Of a stretch of 64,000 bases of DNA, positions 1 through 8,191 are shown piece by piece. The stretch spans positions 1,240,001 through 1,304,000 of the forward strand of contig NZ_CP072793.1 of the NCBI RefSeq assembly GCF_017901175.1, in the 5' to 3' direction. The DNA is from Thiothrix unzii. GTDB taxonomy: Bacteria > Pseudomonadota > Gammaproteobacteria > Thiotrichales > Thiotrichaceae. Below the pieces are notes generated by a model that saw nothing but the letters and a program-made list of their open reading frames with translations, did not search any database and was not told the DNA's origin. Each line of letters starts with the position of its first letter. The stretch's first letter is position 1. Made by a program: the position numbers and the translations under genes.

Positions 1-217
1 ACTGGATCGCTTCCGGCCCCGGCAAAATCATGCAGAAATTCAGCGCGTGTAGAAAACGGTGTTCGGAAATCCAGCGTTTCTTTTCCACCAAGTCGGTGTG
101 CATCATCGCAATCTGCCCCATCGGGCCACCAAAGCTGATGAAACCGAGTTTCAGCCAGTAGAAAAACGCCTCACCCAAGGTCGGGGCTTGTGGTGTAGTT
201 TGTGGTGTATCGCTCAA
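1..217 (-). CDS. chrA: Chromate efflux transporter ChrA, 5' part (cut by window edge)
   Basis: The minus-strand frame entering from the window edge reads as the N-terminus of a CHR-family chromate/sulfate antiporter. It shows the family segment [13 protein letters not shown]-like (here [17 protein letters not shown]), then [14 protein letters not shown] and the LPGPEA motif. About 72 residues are present and the rest lies outside the window. The likely start is TTG at 217-215, with a GGAGG ribosome-binding site just upstream. It overlaps the chrB stop (TTGA), implying translational coupling. The product should be an inner-membrane protein that expels chromate. Identity rests on family motifs and on the neighbouring chrB. 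The TTG start is inferred. Confidence 0.85.
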   Translation of the reverse strand, partial: MSDTPQTTPQAPTLGEAFFYWLKLGFISFGGPMGQIAMMHTDLVEKKRWISEHRFLHALNFCMILPGPEAIQ

Positions 218-1152
218 AGGGAATCCTCCGGTAAGGAAAAAGCGCAGTAAAGATCATCGAGGAGCTGCCCGCCTTCCGCCAGCAGCACATCATCATTGGG
301 GGAACGGTGTTTTAAACCTTTCAACAGCACCGCAAATCCGGCGGCTTCCGGCGCATTGCCACCCACATCCAGCGTATGCACCAGATGCGCCAGCCGTTGC
401 AGGGCGGTGTCTTGTGCCAGCCCAAAGCTATGCAGCAGGGTTTCAAAGGTCACGTATCGCCCGGTATGGGTAAAATGCGCCCCATCAAAGTCAAACCCCA
501 ATGCCTCTGGCGGGCAGGTGTTGAGGTCTTCCAGCCACAGGAATTGGGCTACTGGGTCAATAAAACGGTGGATCAGCCATGCTGAGGCAAGGCGGTCTAC
601 CCACAAATCGCGGCGGGTTGCCCAGCTCTTGCCTTGGAAATTTGCTTTGTCGAGCCGTTCCGGTTCACCCTGCTGGGAGGTGGGTTCAGCCGAAACTGTC
701 CGCCCACGCACGGCAGCTTCTGCTGTGTGCAGGCGTTCACGGGCGGGGATTTGCAGCGGATGCGGGAAATAGTCCGTGTCGGTAATGGCAGCTAACCGCT
801 TGCCCAACCCTTTCAGTTGCTTGCGGGTAGCGGCAATGTCGGCGGCGAGCGGGTCGAATTGCGCCAGTTCCTCCAGCCATGCTGTGTATTCGGCACTGCG
901 ATCAAACAAAGCGGGGAAACTGTCGGCTTGTTGCGCATCGGCTTGCAGTGCTAGCACCCACGCCTCCCCGCCCGATTTGTGGGTGTCTTCGGTAATGCCA
1001 TCAAACCGTGCATGGGTATCAGGGCGTGAGGGCAATAGCCACACGCCATCACGCAGGCTGGCGCAACCAAGGGTTTTTAATGCCCGCCAGATGCGCATTC
1101 GTGCCGTGGCGTTTTCGGTGGGCAGGGAGATGATGAGTAATAACCAATTCAT
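214..1152 (-). CDS. chrB: Chromate resistance protein ChrB
   Basis: The 312-residue protein begins with the typical ChrB N-terminus ([18 protein letters not shown]) and a middle region like the ChrB N-terminal domain. Its C-terminal half carries the ChrB_C signature, including [20 protein letters not shown] followed by a DPxAQFLW segment. In characterised systems ChrB is a chromate-sensing regulator or accessory protein cotranscribed with the exporter ChrA. Here chrA starts inside the chrB stop codon. No ribosome-binding site is evident before the ATG at 1152, and a possible -10 (TACTAT) ends close to the start, so the mRNA may be leaderless. Identity is firm. The choice between regulatory and reductase-accessory role is taken from the family. 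Confidence 0.88.
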   Translation of the reverse strand: MNWLLLIISLPTENATARMRIWRALKTLGCASLRDGVWLLPSRPDTHARFDGITEDTHKSGGEAWVLALQADAQQADSFPALFDRSAEYTAWLEELAQFDPLAADIAATRKQLKGLGKRLAAITDTDYFPHPLQIPARERLHTAEAAVRGRTVSAEPTSQQGEPERLDKANFQGKSWATRRDLWVDRLASAWLIHRFIDPVAQFLWLEDLNTCPPEALGFDFDGAHFTHTGRYVTFETLLHSFGLAQDTALQRLAHLVHTLDVGGNAPEAAGFAVLLKGLKHRSPNDDVLLAEGGQLLDDLYCAFSLPEDSL

Positions 1153-1175
1153 CTGGTTATAGTAGCAACCTCTAC

Positions 1176-1201
1176 AGTAAAGTTACAACCATAACTTTAC
1201 T
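1176..1201. promoter_or_regulatory. Inverted repeat, probable operator of chrBA
   Basis: Perfect 10-bp arms AGTAAAGTTA and TAACTTTACT flank a 6-nt spacer in the short gap between chrB and nnrS. On the minus strand the repeat overlaps a possible -35 (TTGTAA), 18 bp upstream of a TACTAT -10. That suits an operator for chrBA better than a terminator, because no T-run follows either arm. The regulator is unknown; ChrB itself is the obvious candidate. Confidence 0.5.
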
Positions 1202-1223
1202 GGTTTTACGCCAGCCGCTTTAT

Positions 1224-2435
1224 TCAGCCGTAACGCCCATCCACACGCGGTTTGATCAGCATCGGCGCGTACAGCCACACAAACAGGGCGAACGCTGCAA
1301 TCCAGATAAATTGCGCACCCAATATCCAGAAGGCGTAAAACTGCGGCAACAACCACACCGCCACCACCCGCACCAGCGTACCGATGAACAACAAACCGAA
1401 AATAACGCTGACCAGTGGCGGCGGCTCCGCCACATTACGCCCGGTATGCCCCAAGGTCACACGCGCCATCATCCCCACCGTCAGGGTAGCAATTCCGCCA
1501 TACGCAAACGCATGAACCGCCAAAAACGGTGAAATTCCCGCCGCCACGCTCAGAAATTTCAGCGCAAAACCCGCAATCAACCAGCCATACGCCAGATACA
1601 GCACCCACAACAACGGTTTTTGCCAGATATTGGGGTGATACCAGCCCCACAAACGCAAAATATGTAACGGCACTTGCACCAATGCCAAAAGTGCTGCCGC
1701 CCACGCTGCGCCGCGATGACCACTTGCCATTGCCAGCAAATCCGCCAGCATAAACAGCAAAAACAAAATCAGGCTGGCGCGATCAATCCACGAATGGTTC
1801 TGCGCAGTAAACGGGCAACTCACGCCACGTTCGATGAAAAACGGGATTACCCGCCGCCCCATTGTCAAAATCAACGCTACAATGACGTAAAAACCCGCAT
1901 ACAAACCCAGTTGCATTCCTTGCGCCCAAATACCCAGCAAACCCAGATAAAACAACGCATTCGCCAGCAACAGCAAGCCAACCTTGCCCACAATCGCCGC
2001 TTGATTCCATTGTTTCGCCCGGATAATGGGCAATGCCGCCGCGATCAGTAAACCCGTGAGCCACAACACATCCAACACTGCTGTCCACACCAGCGGCAAC
2101 CCCGTAAACGGCAATACCCGTGCTGCCAACCATAACCCCGCCAACAGCAGCAATGGCGTACCACTCAAGGTTTGTTGCCCTGTCCAGTTTTTGATTGCTG
2201 TTAACAAAAATCCCGCCGCAACCGCCGCCGCATACCCAAATACCATTTCATGCGCGTGCCACGTTATCGACGGGTAAGCACTGTGTAAGCCTTGCCAGTT
2301 AAAGCTGTAAAGGGCAGTCCATAACAACATGCCCACCACCGCATACAAGCCCGCCGCCAAAAAGAACGGGCGGAAACCCAGATGGGTAAACGCATGACGC
2401 TGTGACGCGGGCGGGGTAATCTCCAGTTTGATCAT
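1224..2435 (-). CDS. nnrS: NnrS family haem/copper membrane protein
   Basis: This 403-residue polytopic membrane protein has about twelve hydrophobic segments. It matches NnrS from the start: HAFTHLGFRPFFLAAGLYA, then WHAHEMVFGYAAAVAAGFLLTA, an FFIERG motif, and HAFAYGGIATLTVGMMARVTLGHTGR near the C-terminus. NnrS proteins bind haem and copper and protect cells under nitrosative stress. They are regularly regulated together with nitrite and NO reductases. A perfect DNR/FNR box lies about 68 bp upstream of the start, linking the gene to the nir/nor regulon of this window. Its exact biochemical role in the family is not settled. Confidence 0.9.
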   Translation of the reverse strand: MIKLEITPPASQRHAFTHLGFRPFFLAAGLYAVVGMLLWTALYSFNWQGLHSAYPSITWHAHEMVFGYAAAVAAGFLLTAIKNWTGQQTLSGTPLLLLAGLWLAARVLPFTGLPLVWTAVLDVLWLTGLLIAAALPIIRAKQWNQAAIVGKVGLLLLANALFYLGLLGIWAQGMQLGLYAGFYVIVALILTMGRRVIPFFIERGVSCPFTAQNHSWIDRASLILFLLFMLADLLAMASGHRGAAWAAALLALVQVPLHILRLWGWYHPNIWQKPLLWVLYLAYGWLIAGFALKFLSVAAGISPFLAVHAFAYGGIATLTVGMMARVTLGHTGRNVAEPPPLVSVIFGLLFIGTLVRVVAVWLLPQFYAFWILGAQFIWIAAFALFVWLYAPMLIKPRVDGRYG

Positions 2436-2496
2436 GGCGAAGTTTTCTCACTAATAAAGTTGATGTAAACACTAGGGTAATCGCATGGGGTGGGCG

Positions 2497-2510
2497 TTGA
2501 TCTACATCAA
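2497..2510. promoter_or_regulatory. FNR/DNR-type box upstream of nnrS
   Basis: TTGATCTACATCAA fits the symmetric TTGAT-N4-ATCAA consensus of FNR and DNR proteins perfectly. It is centred about 68 bp from the nnrS start. A possible minus-strand -10 (TACCCT, 2480-2475) lies at a spacing suited to activator-dependent transcription. Confidence 0.8.
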
Positions 2511-2559
2511 GTGTCATTTTGGGTGCGAATGGCATTGCACCACCCGCACACGCTTTAGT

Positions 2560-2928
2560 TTACCGACACAATACGTCAGTACGGGTACTTTCGACGATTG
2601 CACCCGCGTCCGCGATAATGTCTTCCGGCACATTCAAATCACGCAAGGCTTTGACCAGATTTTCCACGGTGGCATCGAAATGCACATCAGAAAGCCCCAT
2701 GTGATCGACCATGTGCTGGTGAGCGGAACGCATGTCCTTACCCGCATAACCGCCCTCCGCGCCCAACGCAAAGGAAATGAAATCCTTTTGGTGTTGGCGT
2801 TGCTTTTCCATATTGATATTTGCGAAAAAGTGTTTGACGCGATCATCTGTCAGCATGTATTCGTAAAAACGATCAACCGCTGCATCCACTGCGGCTTTAC
2901 CACCAATACGCTTAAAAACATCTCTCAT
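2560..2928 (-). CDS. Group 1 truncated haemoglobin (trHbN type)
   Basis: The 122-residue protein has the length and sequence of a group 1 2/2 haemoglobin. It opens VFKRIGGKAAVDAAVDRFYEYML and has a KHFFANINM segment. The proximal histidine motif lies in RSAHQHMVDHMGLSD, and the tail contains VENLVKALRDLNVP. Such globins bind O2 and NO, and trHbN members detoxify NO by dioxygenation. The start overlaps the stop of the TDT transporter gene by 4 bp (ATGA), so it ends a coupled operon. That setting inside nir/nor genes supports a role in NO handling, though the activity itself is inferred. Confidence 0.88.
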   Translation of the reverse strand: MRDVFKRIGGKAAVDAAVDRFYEYMLTDDRVKHFFANINMEKQRQHQKDFISFALGAEGGYAGKDMRSAHQHMVDHMGLSDVHFDATVENLVKALRDLNVPEDIIADAGAIVESTRTDVLCR

Positions 2929-3983
2929 TGTGAGCTTTCCTTGTGACTAAAAAACATGAATAAAACTAACCCCAGCAATACCAAACACCACACGGCAAAA
3001 CCCACCCACACGATCAGCAGTGAAATCCACTGCAACGGTGGAAACTCCGCCGTCAAGCCCAGCCGGAAACTGGCAACCGCATACATCCCCAGCGGAAACA
3101 CCATGCTCCACATCGCAGGCTCGTAGCGTAACGGGTAACGTTTCACCCCGTGCTTCCACACCCCAAAGATCACCAGCATCGGAATCCACCAAGTTGCCCA
3201 CGACCACAATAGCATTGCCACGCCGTCAATAAACGGGTGCAGGGCTTGTAAAAAGCTCAGGGTAGTCGAGGTTTGCAACAACACCGTTCCGGCATTCACC
3301 CCTGCCGCTGCTGCACCCATAATGACCCACAACAAGGGCGAAGTGTCTTCCGGCTGAAACCGTTGAAAGAAGATTCGATAGCAGAATAAGGTGACAAAAA
3401 TCCCGTACAACACCAGCCCCAGCAGCCACAGCAAATGCACTTCCACCAGCATGTAATCGGTGTACATGCCCAAATCCGGCGCAACCATCACCCCCAGCAA
3501 TACCAGCGATTGCGTGGCAATAATCGAGGTCAACCAATCGCCATGCACCACATTCACGGTATGCGGATGCGTCAAAAATGTCAGCACGCTAAAACTCAGG
3601 TATAACAGCAACGACCACACCACAAAGGCAAACGCCCAACACGCCAACGCCAATTGTGGATAGCCGTGTTGATGCAACAAAATGCCTACCACATTGGTCG
3701 ATACCACTACGGTAAAAAACGCAAATACCCGCCGGATATTCAACAAGTCGATTTTCACTGCTTGCGGAAAACGCCATAAACGCCATGCACTCAAGCCCAG
3801 CATCACCACCCACGCCAGCAATGTGGCGGCGAATAATCCCTTAGCCAGCACATTCTGCCCGATCATATCGAAGGCAATACTCAAAATGCCGCTCGCCATT
3901 GCCACCGCAAAATAGCCCGGTGGCAAGCCTTCCAGCCAGCGCAGGGCGTTGTTATTTTTTGAATTTTCTGGCGCATTGTTCAT
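2925..3983 (-). CDS. TDT-family (TehA/SLAC1-like) transporter
   Basis: A 352-residue protein with about ten transmembrane segments. It carries the family opening LEGLPPGYFAVAMASGILSIA and the TNVVGILL and FSVLTFLT regions typical of tellurite-resistance/dicarboxylate transporters. TehA/SLAC1 relatives are anion channels, and others export C4-dicarboxylates, malate or sulfite. The substrate here cannot be read from sequence. It lies between the ABC ATPase gene and the truncated haemoglobin gene, with 4-bp overlaps on both sides, so it is cotranslated with them. An anion such as nitrite or sulfite would suit the context, but this is a guess. Confidence 0.8.
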   Translation of the reverse strand: MNNAPENSKNNNALRWLEGLPPGYFAVAMASGILSIAFDMIGQNVLAKGLFAATLLAWVVMLGLSAWRLWRFPQAVKIDLLNIRRVFAFFTVVVSTNVVGILLHQHGYPQLALACWAFAFVVWSLLLYLSFSVLTFLTHPHTVNVVHGDWLTSIIATQSLVLLGVMVAPDLGMYTDYMLVEVHLLWLLGLVLYGIFVTLFCYRIFFQRFQPEDTSPLLWVIMGAAAAGVNAGTVLLQTSTTLSFLQALHPFIDGVAMLLWSWATWWIPMLVIFGVWKHGVKRYPLRYEPAMWSMVFPLGMYAVASFRLGLTAEFPPLQWISLLIVWVGFAVWCLVLLGLVLFMFFSHKESSQ

Positions 3984-4681
3984 GTGCTCACACTTTCCTC
4001 ATACGTTTTGCCATCGCGAATATGATATAGCCGCTTAAAGGTCGGAATAATCTTCTCATCATGCGTGACCACAATAATCGCGGTTTGATGCTGTTGCGCC
4101 ATGTCGTTGAGGATTTTCACCACCGCCAATGCCCGTTCGCCATCCAGCGGCGCGGTGGGTTCGTCGGCAAGAATCACCGGCGGATTATTTGCCAATGCCC
4201 GTGCAATCGACACGCGCTGTTGTTCACCACCCGATAATAACGATGGGTTGGATTTCGCGCGATGGGCTACGTCGAGGGCTTCGAGTAATTCCAATGCACG
4301 ACGGCGGGCTTCCTTGTTGGATTTGCCTGCCAGCATCGGCAACAGTGCCACATTGTCGGTCACGTCCAGAAACGGGATCAGGTACGGGGCTTGGAACACA
4401 AAACCGATGCGGTCGCGGCGTAAGGTGCGCAAGTCTTTCACCTTCCAGACCCCATCGAAAATGGCTTCGCCGCCTAAAAACATCTGCCCAGCGGTCGGGT
4501 CAATGACCGCACCCAGACTTTTAAGCAAGGTACTTTTGCCCGAACCGCTGGGGCCAACCAGCCCGACGACTTCGCCGGGGGCAATGCGCATATCCACGCC
4601 CTTGAGCGCGTCCACCGCCGTGTCGCCGCTGCCGTAGCGTTTGCATAAGCCGCGCAATTCAATCGCCGGAGTGGTGTTCAT
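3980..4681 (-). CDS. ABC transporter ATPase, LolD/MacB-like
   Basis: This is a complete ABC ATPase of about 233 residues. It has Walker A GPSGSGKST, Q-loop FVFQAPYLIPF, signature LSGGEQQRVSIARAL, Walker B VILADEPTAPLD and an H-loop VTHDE. The D-loop reads PLD where the family usually has ALD. A TTG start nine bases further upstream (4690) is possible, but the ATG at 4681 overlaps the previous stop as ATGA and is preferred. The closest families are LolD, MacB N-terminal and DevA ATPases, which work with FtsX-type permeases. The matching permease and adaptor are encoded directly upstream. Substrate unknown. Confidence 0.88.
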   Translation of the reverse strand: MNTTPAIELRGLCKRYGSGDTAVDALKGVDMRIAPGEVVGLVGPSGSGKSTLLKSLGAVIDPTAGQMFLGGEAIFDGVWKVKDLRTLRRDRIGFVFQAPYLIPFLDVTDNVALLPMLAGKSNKEARRRALELLEALDVAHRAKSNPSLLSGGEQQRVSIARALANNPPVILADEPTAPLDGERALAVVKILNDMAQQHQTAIIVVTHDEKIIPTFKRLYHIRDGKTYEESVST

Positions 4682-5130
4682 GGCTGCCAACCGGGGTGGT
4701 TGAAGAGTTCGGGGTACTGTTGCAAAGCGTGCTGGATGCGTTCCACACCATCGGGCGAATCAGGGGCTTTGTTGAGCATATCTGCCCCCGTCAATAATTG
4801 ACTGATAATGCCGTGCAAGGCTGCATCTGCTTGGGAATCCAGTTTGCAGTTAGTAATCAAGTAGTCGACTTGTGTCTTGGTGGTGCTTGCCAAAGCTGTG
4901 CCCTGTTGTTGGCTGGCGGCATCGCGAATCCGCAACATCCCGGTGCGTAAGGCTTCATCGGTTTCCCAGCGTTGCCCGTTTACCTGCGGTGGGGCGGCGG
5001 TGTCGTGTGCATGAGCGGCGTGTGCCTCATGATCGGCATTATTTTCATGGGAATGGTACAGCCGCGCATACACACCGCCACCCACTAACAGCGCAACGGC
5101 AATCACGGTCACTAAGGTTTTACTGTTCAT
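4678..5130 (-). CDS. Small exported protein with His-rich segment
   Basis: The 150-residue protein begins with a hydrophobic signal or anchor (residues about 5-22). A His/Asp-rich stretch follows at about 27-45 (HSHENNADHEAHAAHAHD), which looks like a metal-binding segment. The remaining soluble part has no family I recognise. A good AGGAGG site precedes the ATG at 5130. The gene sits between the FtsX permease and ABC ATPase genes and overlaps the latter by ATGA, so it is part of the same transporter operon. It may be a periplasmic partner that binds copper or zinc. Only export and histidine richness are visible. Confidence 0.7.
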   Translation of the reverse strand: MNSKTLVTVIAVALLVGGGVYARLYHSHENNADHEAHAAHAHDTAAPPQVNGQRWETDEALRTGMLRIRDAASQQQGTALASTTKTQVDYLITNCKLDSQADAALHGIISQLLTGADMLNKAPDSPDGVERIQHALQQYPELFNHPGWQP

Positions 5131-5132
5131 AT

Positions 5133-6326
5133 TCAGCCTCCTATGGCTTCAGCGGGATCAACTTTTAACGCGGCGCGAATCGCCATGACGCTCGCCAGCG
5201 TACACACCACCACGATCACCAGCAGCCCTAGCACAGCATCCAGCGGTAACAGCAAGACGTATTTGGGGAAAACAGGTGCCCACAAGGTCGCCACCGTTTT
5301 GCCGATAATGAAACCCACCAGCCCCAAGCCGAGGGATTCCTGCAAAATCATCCACGAAATCGTGCTGTTGCGCGTACCGATCAGCTTCAACACCGCAATT
5401 TCGCGGATTTTGCCCAGCGTCATGGTGTAGATAATGAACGACACAATCGCAGTGCTGACAATGGTGAGGATGACGAGAAACAACCCGATTTGCTTGGCGG
5501 AGGTGGCAATCAGTTTTTTCACCGAAATCTCTTCCATGTCGGCGTAGGTGTAGGCTTGCAGGTGTTTCCAGCGTTGGATGTCTGCCGCCAATTGCGCCGC
5601 ATCCCACCCCGCTCGCACTTGCACCAGCACGGCATTGACGTTGTGGCTGGTGGTTTGGCTCATCTGCACCGCTTCCAGCAAACCCGGCACATTCGGGCGG
5701 TTGAACGCGGGGTTGGCGGCGGTACGTTCACGCCCGCTCACAATCGCGTCGTTGTCTTTCTGGAACTGCGCCGCCTGCGCATCCGCCAGCGGGATAAACA
5801 CCATCGGGTCGCCGCCGGATGACACGGTGCGCTGGCTCAAGCCGACAATGGTGTATTCGTTGCGGCGAATGCGGATTTTTTCGCCCAGCTTGAAACCGGC
5901 TTTCACGTCCGCCACGGCTTCGTAGTGCGAACGGGTCACGTGCCGTCCGGCAATCAGTGACGGCGGCGCACCCGGTTGCCCCGACTCGAAACCGACCACC
6001 ATCACGCGGGTATCCTTGCCCTGATGCTGCACCTGCATAGTGAAATAGGTGACATTGGCGGCTTGTTGCACCCCCGGCATTCCCAAAATGCTGCGGTACA
6101 CATCGTCGGGCAGGCTGGACGATTCGGCGTAAGGCCCTTGGGTGTCTTTTTGCACCACCCACACATCCGCCTGACTGTTGCGCAATAACACTTGTGCGTC
6201 GTCCACCATGCCGCGAAAAATCCCCGCCATCGACAGCGTGACCCCGATCAGCAAACCCAAGCCAATGCCGGTGAGGACGTATTTTGACCACGAATGCGCA
6301 ATGTCACGGGCGGCAAGGCTGATCAT
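5133..6326 (-). CDS. FtsX/MacB-type ABC permease
   Basis: The 397-residue permease has one N-terminal membrane segment (YVLTGIGLGLLIGVTLSMAG), a large extracytoplasmic region up to about residue 270, and three C-terminal membrane segments. It ends in DPAEAIGG. This is the FtsX-like layout found in MacB, LolC/E and DevC. It contains a REIAVLKLIGTRNSTISWMI segment, the usual cytosolic coupling region. Its start overlaps the adaptor gene stop (ATGA). Together with the adaptor and ATPase it should form a tripartite export pump. No substrate can be inferred beyond the denitrification setting. Confidence 0.85.
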   Translation of the reverse strand: MISLAARDIAHSWSKYVLTGIGLGLLIGVTLSMAGIFRGMVDDAQVLLRNSQADVWVVQKDTQGPYAESSSLPDDVYRSILGMPGVQQAANVTYFTMQVQHQGKDTRVMVVGFESGQPGAPPSLIAGRHVTRSHYEAVADVKAGFKLGEKIRIRRNEYTIVGLSQRTVSSGGDPMVFIPLADAQAAQFQKDNDAIVSGRERTAANPAFNRPNVPGLLEAVQMSQTTSHNVNAVLVQVRAGWDAAQLAADIQRWKHLQAYTYADMEEISVKKLIATSAKQIGLFLVILTIVSTAIVSFIIYTMTLGKIREIAVLKLIGTRNSTISWMILQESLGLGLVGFIIGKTVATLWAPVFPKYVLLLPLDAVLGLLVIVVVCTLASVMAIRAALKVDPAEAIGG

Positions 6327-7495
6327 AATTGCGCTACCACCTTGATTTTGCTGTCGGTACTGAGGGCTTTGCTGGTGTAGACCACGATCGTGTCTTCTGC
6401 TTGCAAGCCGCTGAGGATTTCTACCTGACCGTCGAGCGAATGGATGCCGGTTTGCACCGGGGTGAATTGCAGGCTGTTGTCAGGGTTGAGTTTCCATACG
6501 CCGGATTGCCCCGTTTGTTGCTGAATGGCGGCGTTGGGAATCACCAGCGCGGAATCTTTTTGTCCGGTTTGCAGGGTGACTTCTGCCAGTTCGCCAGAGG
6601 ATAACGCGGCGGGAACAGGGGTGAACGCGATGCCGACAAGGCGTTCTTCGGTGACGCTATCGCTTAACGGTTCGATACGTACCAGCTTGCCGGGTAAGGC
6701 TTGTTGCGGGGCGGAACGCAGGGTGATGCTTGCCGTTTGACCGGCTTGTAAACCTAGTGCAAGGCTTTGGTCGATGCGGGCTTTGACCCAATAGCTTTGC
6801 GGGTCAGCAAGGGTGAGAACCGCCTGACCTGCAACCAGCGTTGTGCCCGGTTCGGCATCGCGGGTGGTGATCATGCCTGCAACGGGCGCGGTCAGGGTGA
6901 GGTTGGCTTGTTGCTGGCGCAAGGCTTGTTGTTCGGCTTGCAGGCGTTGCTGTTCCTTTTTGGCGACAGCGGCGGCGGCATGGCTGGCTTCCACAGCGGC
7001 GTTGGCAACGGCTAAATCTTGCTGGCGGGCATCGCTGCTGCTTTGGCTGACGAGTGCTTTGGCGGCAAGGATTTGCTGACGCTGGGCTTCGTGCTGGGCA
7101 AGGGTGAAACGGGCGTTCGCTTCCTTGGTTTGCGCGTTGGCACTGGCGATGCTGGCAGTGGCGCGTTCGGCGGCTAAACCAGCGGCTTGAATGCGGGAAT
7201 CGAGGTCAACCGCATCCATGATTGCTAAGGTTTGCCCCGCTTGCACGCTGTCACCGACATCGACCAACACTTGCTGGACGCGCCCCGCAGCCGTGGGGCC
7301 GATGCGGTAGTTGTAACGCGCTTCCACCGTGCCAATGCCAAACACGCTGGCACTGATGGCTTGGTTTGTGACCGTCGCTACCGTGATGCGGGTAGCTGCC
7401 ATTGGCCCCTGTTGGGTCACGACCCAGCCAAAACCGCCCAGCACCACCACGCCAATCAGCGGTAACAAGATTTTTTTCAATAACGGCGATGTCAT
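6323..7495 (-). CDS. HlyD/RND-type periplasmic adaptor (membrane fusion protein)
   Basis: This protein of about 390 residues has an N-terminal membrane anchor (LLKKILLPLIGVVVLGGFGWVV). A lipoyl/barrel-sandwich half follows (VGDSVQAGQTLAIMD), then an Ala/Gln-rich coiled-coil hairpin (about residues 90-200). The returning lipoyl half reads LTAPVAGMITTRDAEPGTTL, and beta-barrel domains end the protein. That is the MacA/DevB/AcrA architecture. The ATG at 7495 has an AGGAGG site and overlaps the TetR stop by ATGA; a longer reading frame to 7537 lacks these. It is the first structural gene after the regulator and is coupled to the FtsX permease gene. Confidence 0.87.
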   Translation of the reverse strand: MTSPLLKKILLPLIGVVVLGGFGWVVTQQGPMAATRITVATVTNQAISASVFGIGTVEARYNYRIGPTAAGRVQQVLVDVGDSVQAGQTLAIMDAVDLDSRIQAAGLAAERATASIASANAQTKEANARFTLAQHEAQRQQILAAKALVSQSSSDARQQDLAVANAAVEASHAAAAVAKKEQQRLQAEQQALRQQQANLTLTAPVAGMITTRDAEPGTTLVAGQAVLTLADPQSYWVKARIDQSLALGLQAGQTASITLRSAPQQALPGKLVRIEPLSDSVTEERLVGIAFTPVPAALSSGELAEVTLQTGQKDSALVIPNAAIQQQTGQSGVWKLNPDNSLQFTPVQTGIHSLDGQVEILSGLQAEDTIVVYTSKALSTDSKIKVVAQL

Positions 7496-8112
7496 GGCGC
7501 AACCTCCTGACGGATAGCACTTAAATACAATGCCCACACGCCTGCCATCATGGGCTGAATGCTGGTGCTTGAACCCAGCGACATGGCTTGCATCACCAAG
7601 CCCTGAATCGAGCCGATGAATAAGGTGGCAGCACTGCGTTCATCCAGATTTGGCGAGACTTGCCCAGCGGTTTTGGCTTGCTGGAGTACGCGGATCAGAA
7701 TGCCGCTGTAGGTTTGCAACATAACCGCTACTTGCTGCTTCACAGGTGAATCAGCGGGTTGTTGCAACTCGTGGAAAATGAAGCGCGGTACGCCGGGGTT
7801 TTCCTGCACAAATTGCAGGTGGGCGCGAAAAATGTTACCGAGGCTGGTCAGCGGGTCGGGGGATGACTGCGCCGCCGTTTGCACCAATGGCATCAAGGTA
7901 GCTTCCAGCCATTGCGCCACGTTCAACCAGATCGCCTGTTTATTGGGAAAGTGACGAAAGACTGCGCCTTGGCTCAAGCCGACCGCTTTGGCAATGTCGG
8001 TGGTGGTAATGCTGGCGGGTTCTTGCTGGGCTGCCAGACACAGCACAGCTTGCACCATTTCGGCTTGGCGGGCTTCGGCTGGTTGGCGTAGGGAAACGGT
8101 GGCAGCATTCAT
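7492..8112 (-). CDS. TetR/AcrR family regulator of the adaptor-ABC operon
   Basis: The 206-residue protein has a TetR N-terminal helix-turn-helix (TTDIAKAVGLSQGAVFRHFPNKQAIW, about residues 38-63). Its C-terminal ligand domain resembles AcrR/TetR_C families (FIFHELQQPADSPVKQQV). It is the first gene of the minus-strand series and is translationally coupled to the adaptor gene. A palindromic site 20-43 bp upstream of its ATG fits autoregulation. It probably represses the whole exporter-TDT-haemoglobin operon, with an unknown inducer. Confidence 0.87.
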   Translation of the reverse strand: MNAATVSLRQPAEARQAEMVQAVLCLAAQQEPASITTTDIAKAVGLSQGAVFRHFPNKQAIWLNVAQWLEATLMPLVQTAAQSSPDPLTSLGNIFRAHLQFVQENPGVPRFIFHELQQPADSPVKQQVAVMLQTYSGILIRVLQQAKTAGQVSPNLDERSAATLFIGSIQGLVMQAMSLGSSTSIQPMMAGVWALYLSAIRQEVAP

Positions 8113-8131
8113 GGCAGGTATTCCAGTGTTT

Positions 8132-8155
8132 ATGTTAGCGAGTACTTACTAACAT
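8132..8155. promoter_or_regulatory. Palindromic TetR operator upstream of the exporter operon
   Basis: Arms ATGTTAG (8132-8138) and CTAACAT (8149-8155) are perfect, and the 10-bp centre is largely symmetric too (AGTACT core). Size and position just upstream of the tetR start are typical of a TetR-family operator. Confidence 0.65.
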
Positions 8156-8191
8156 AATGCGACGGACACGGGCGGAATGCAACCCCTGCGT

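Noticed and set aside
296-772. Open frame opposite chrB
   Set aside because: Antisense shadow of chrB; the sequence is Ser/Arg/Cys-rich without domain features.
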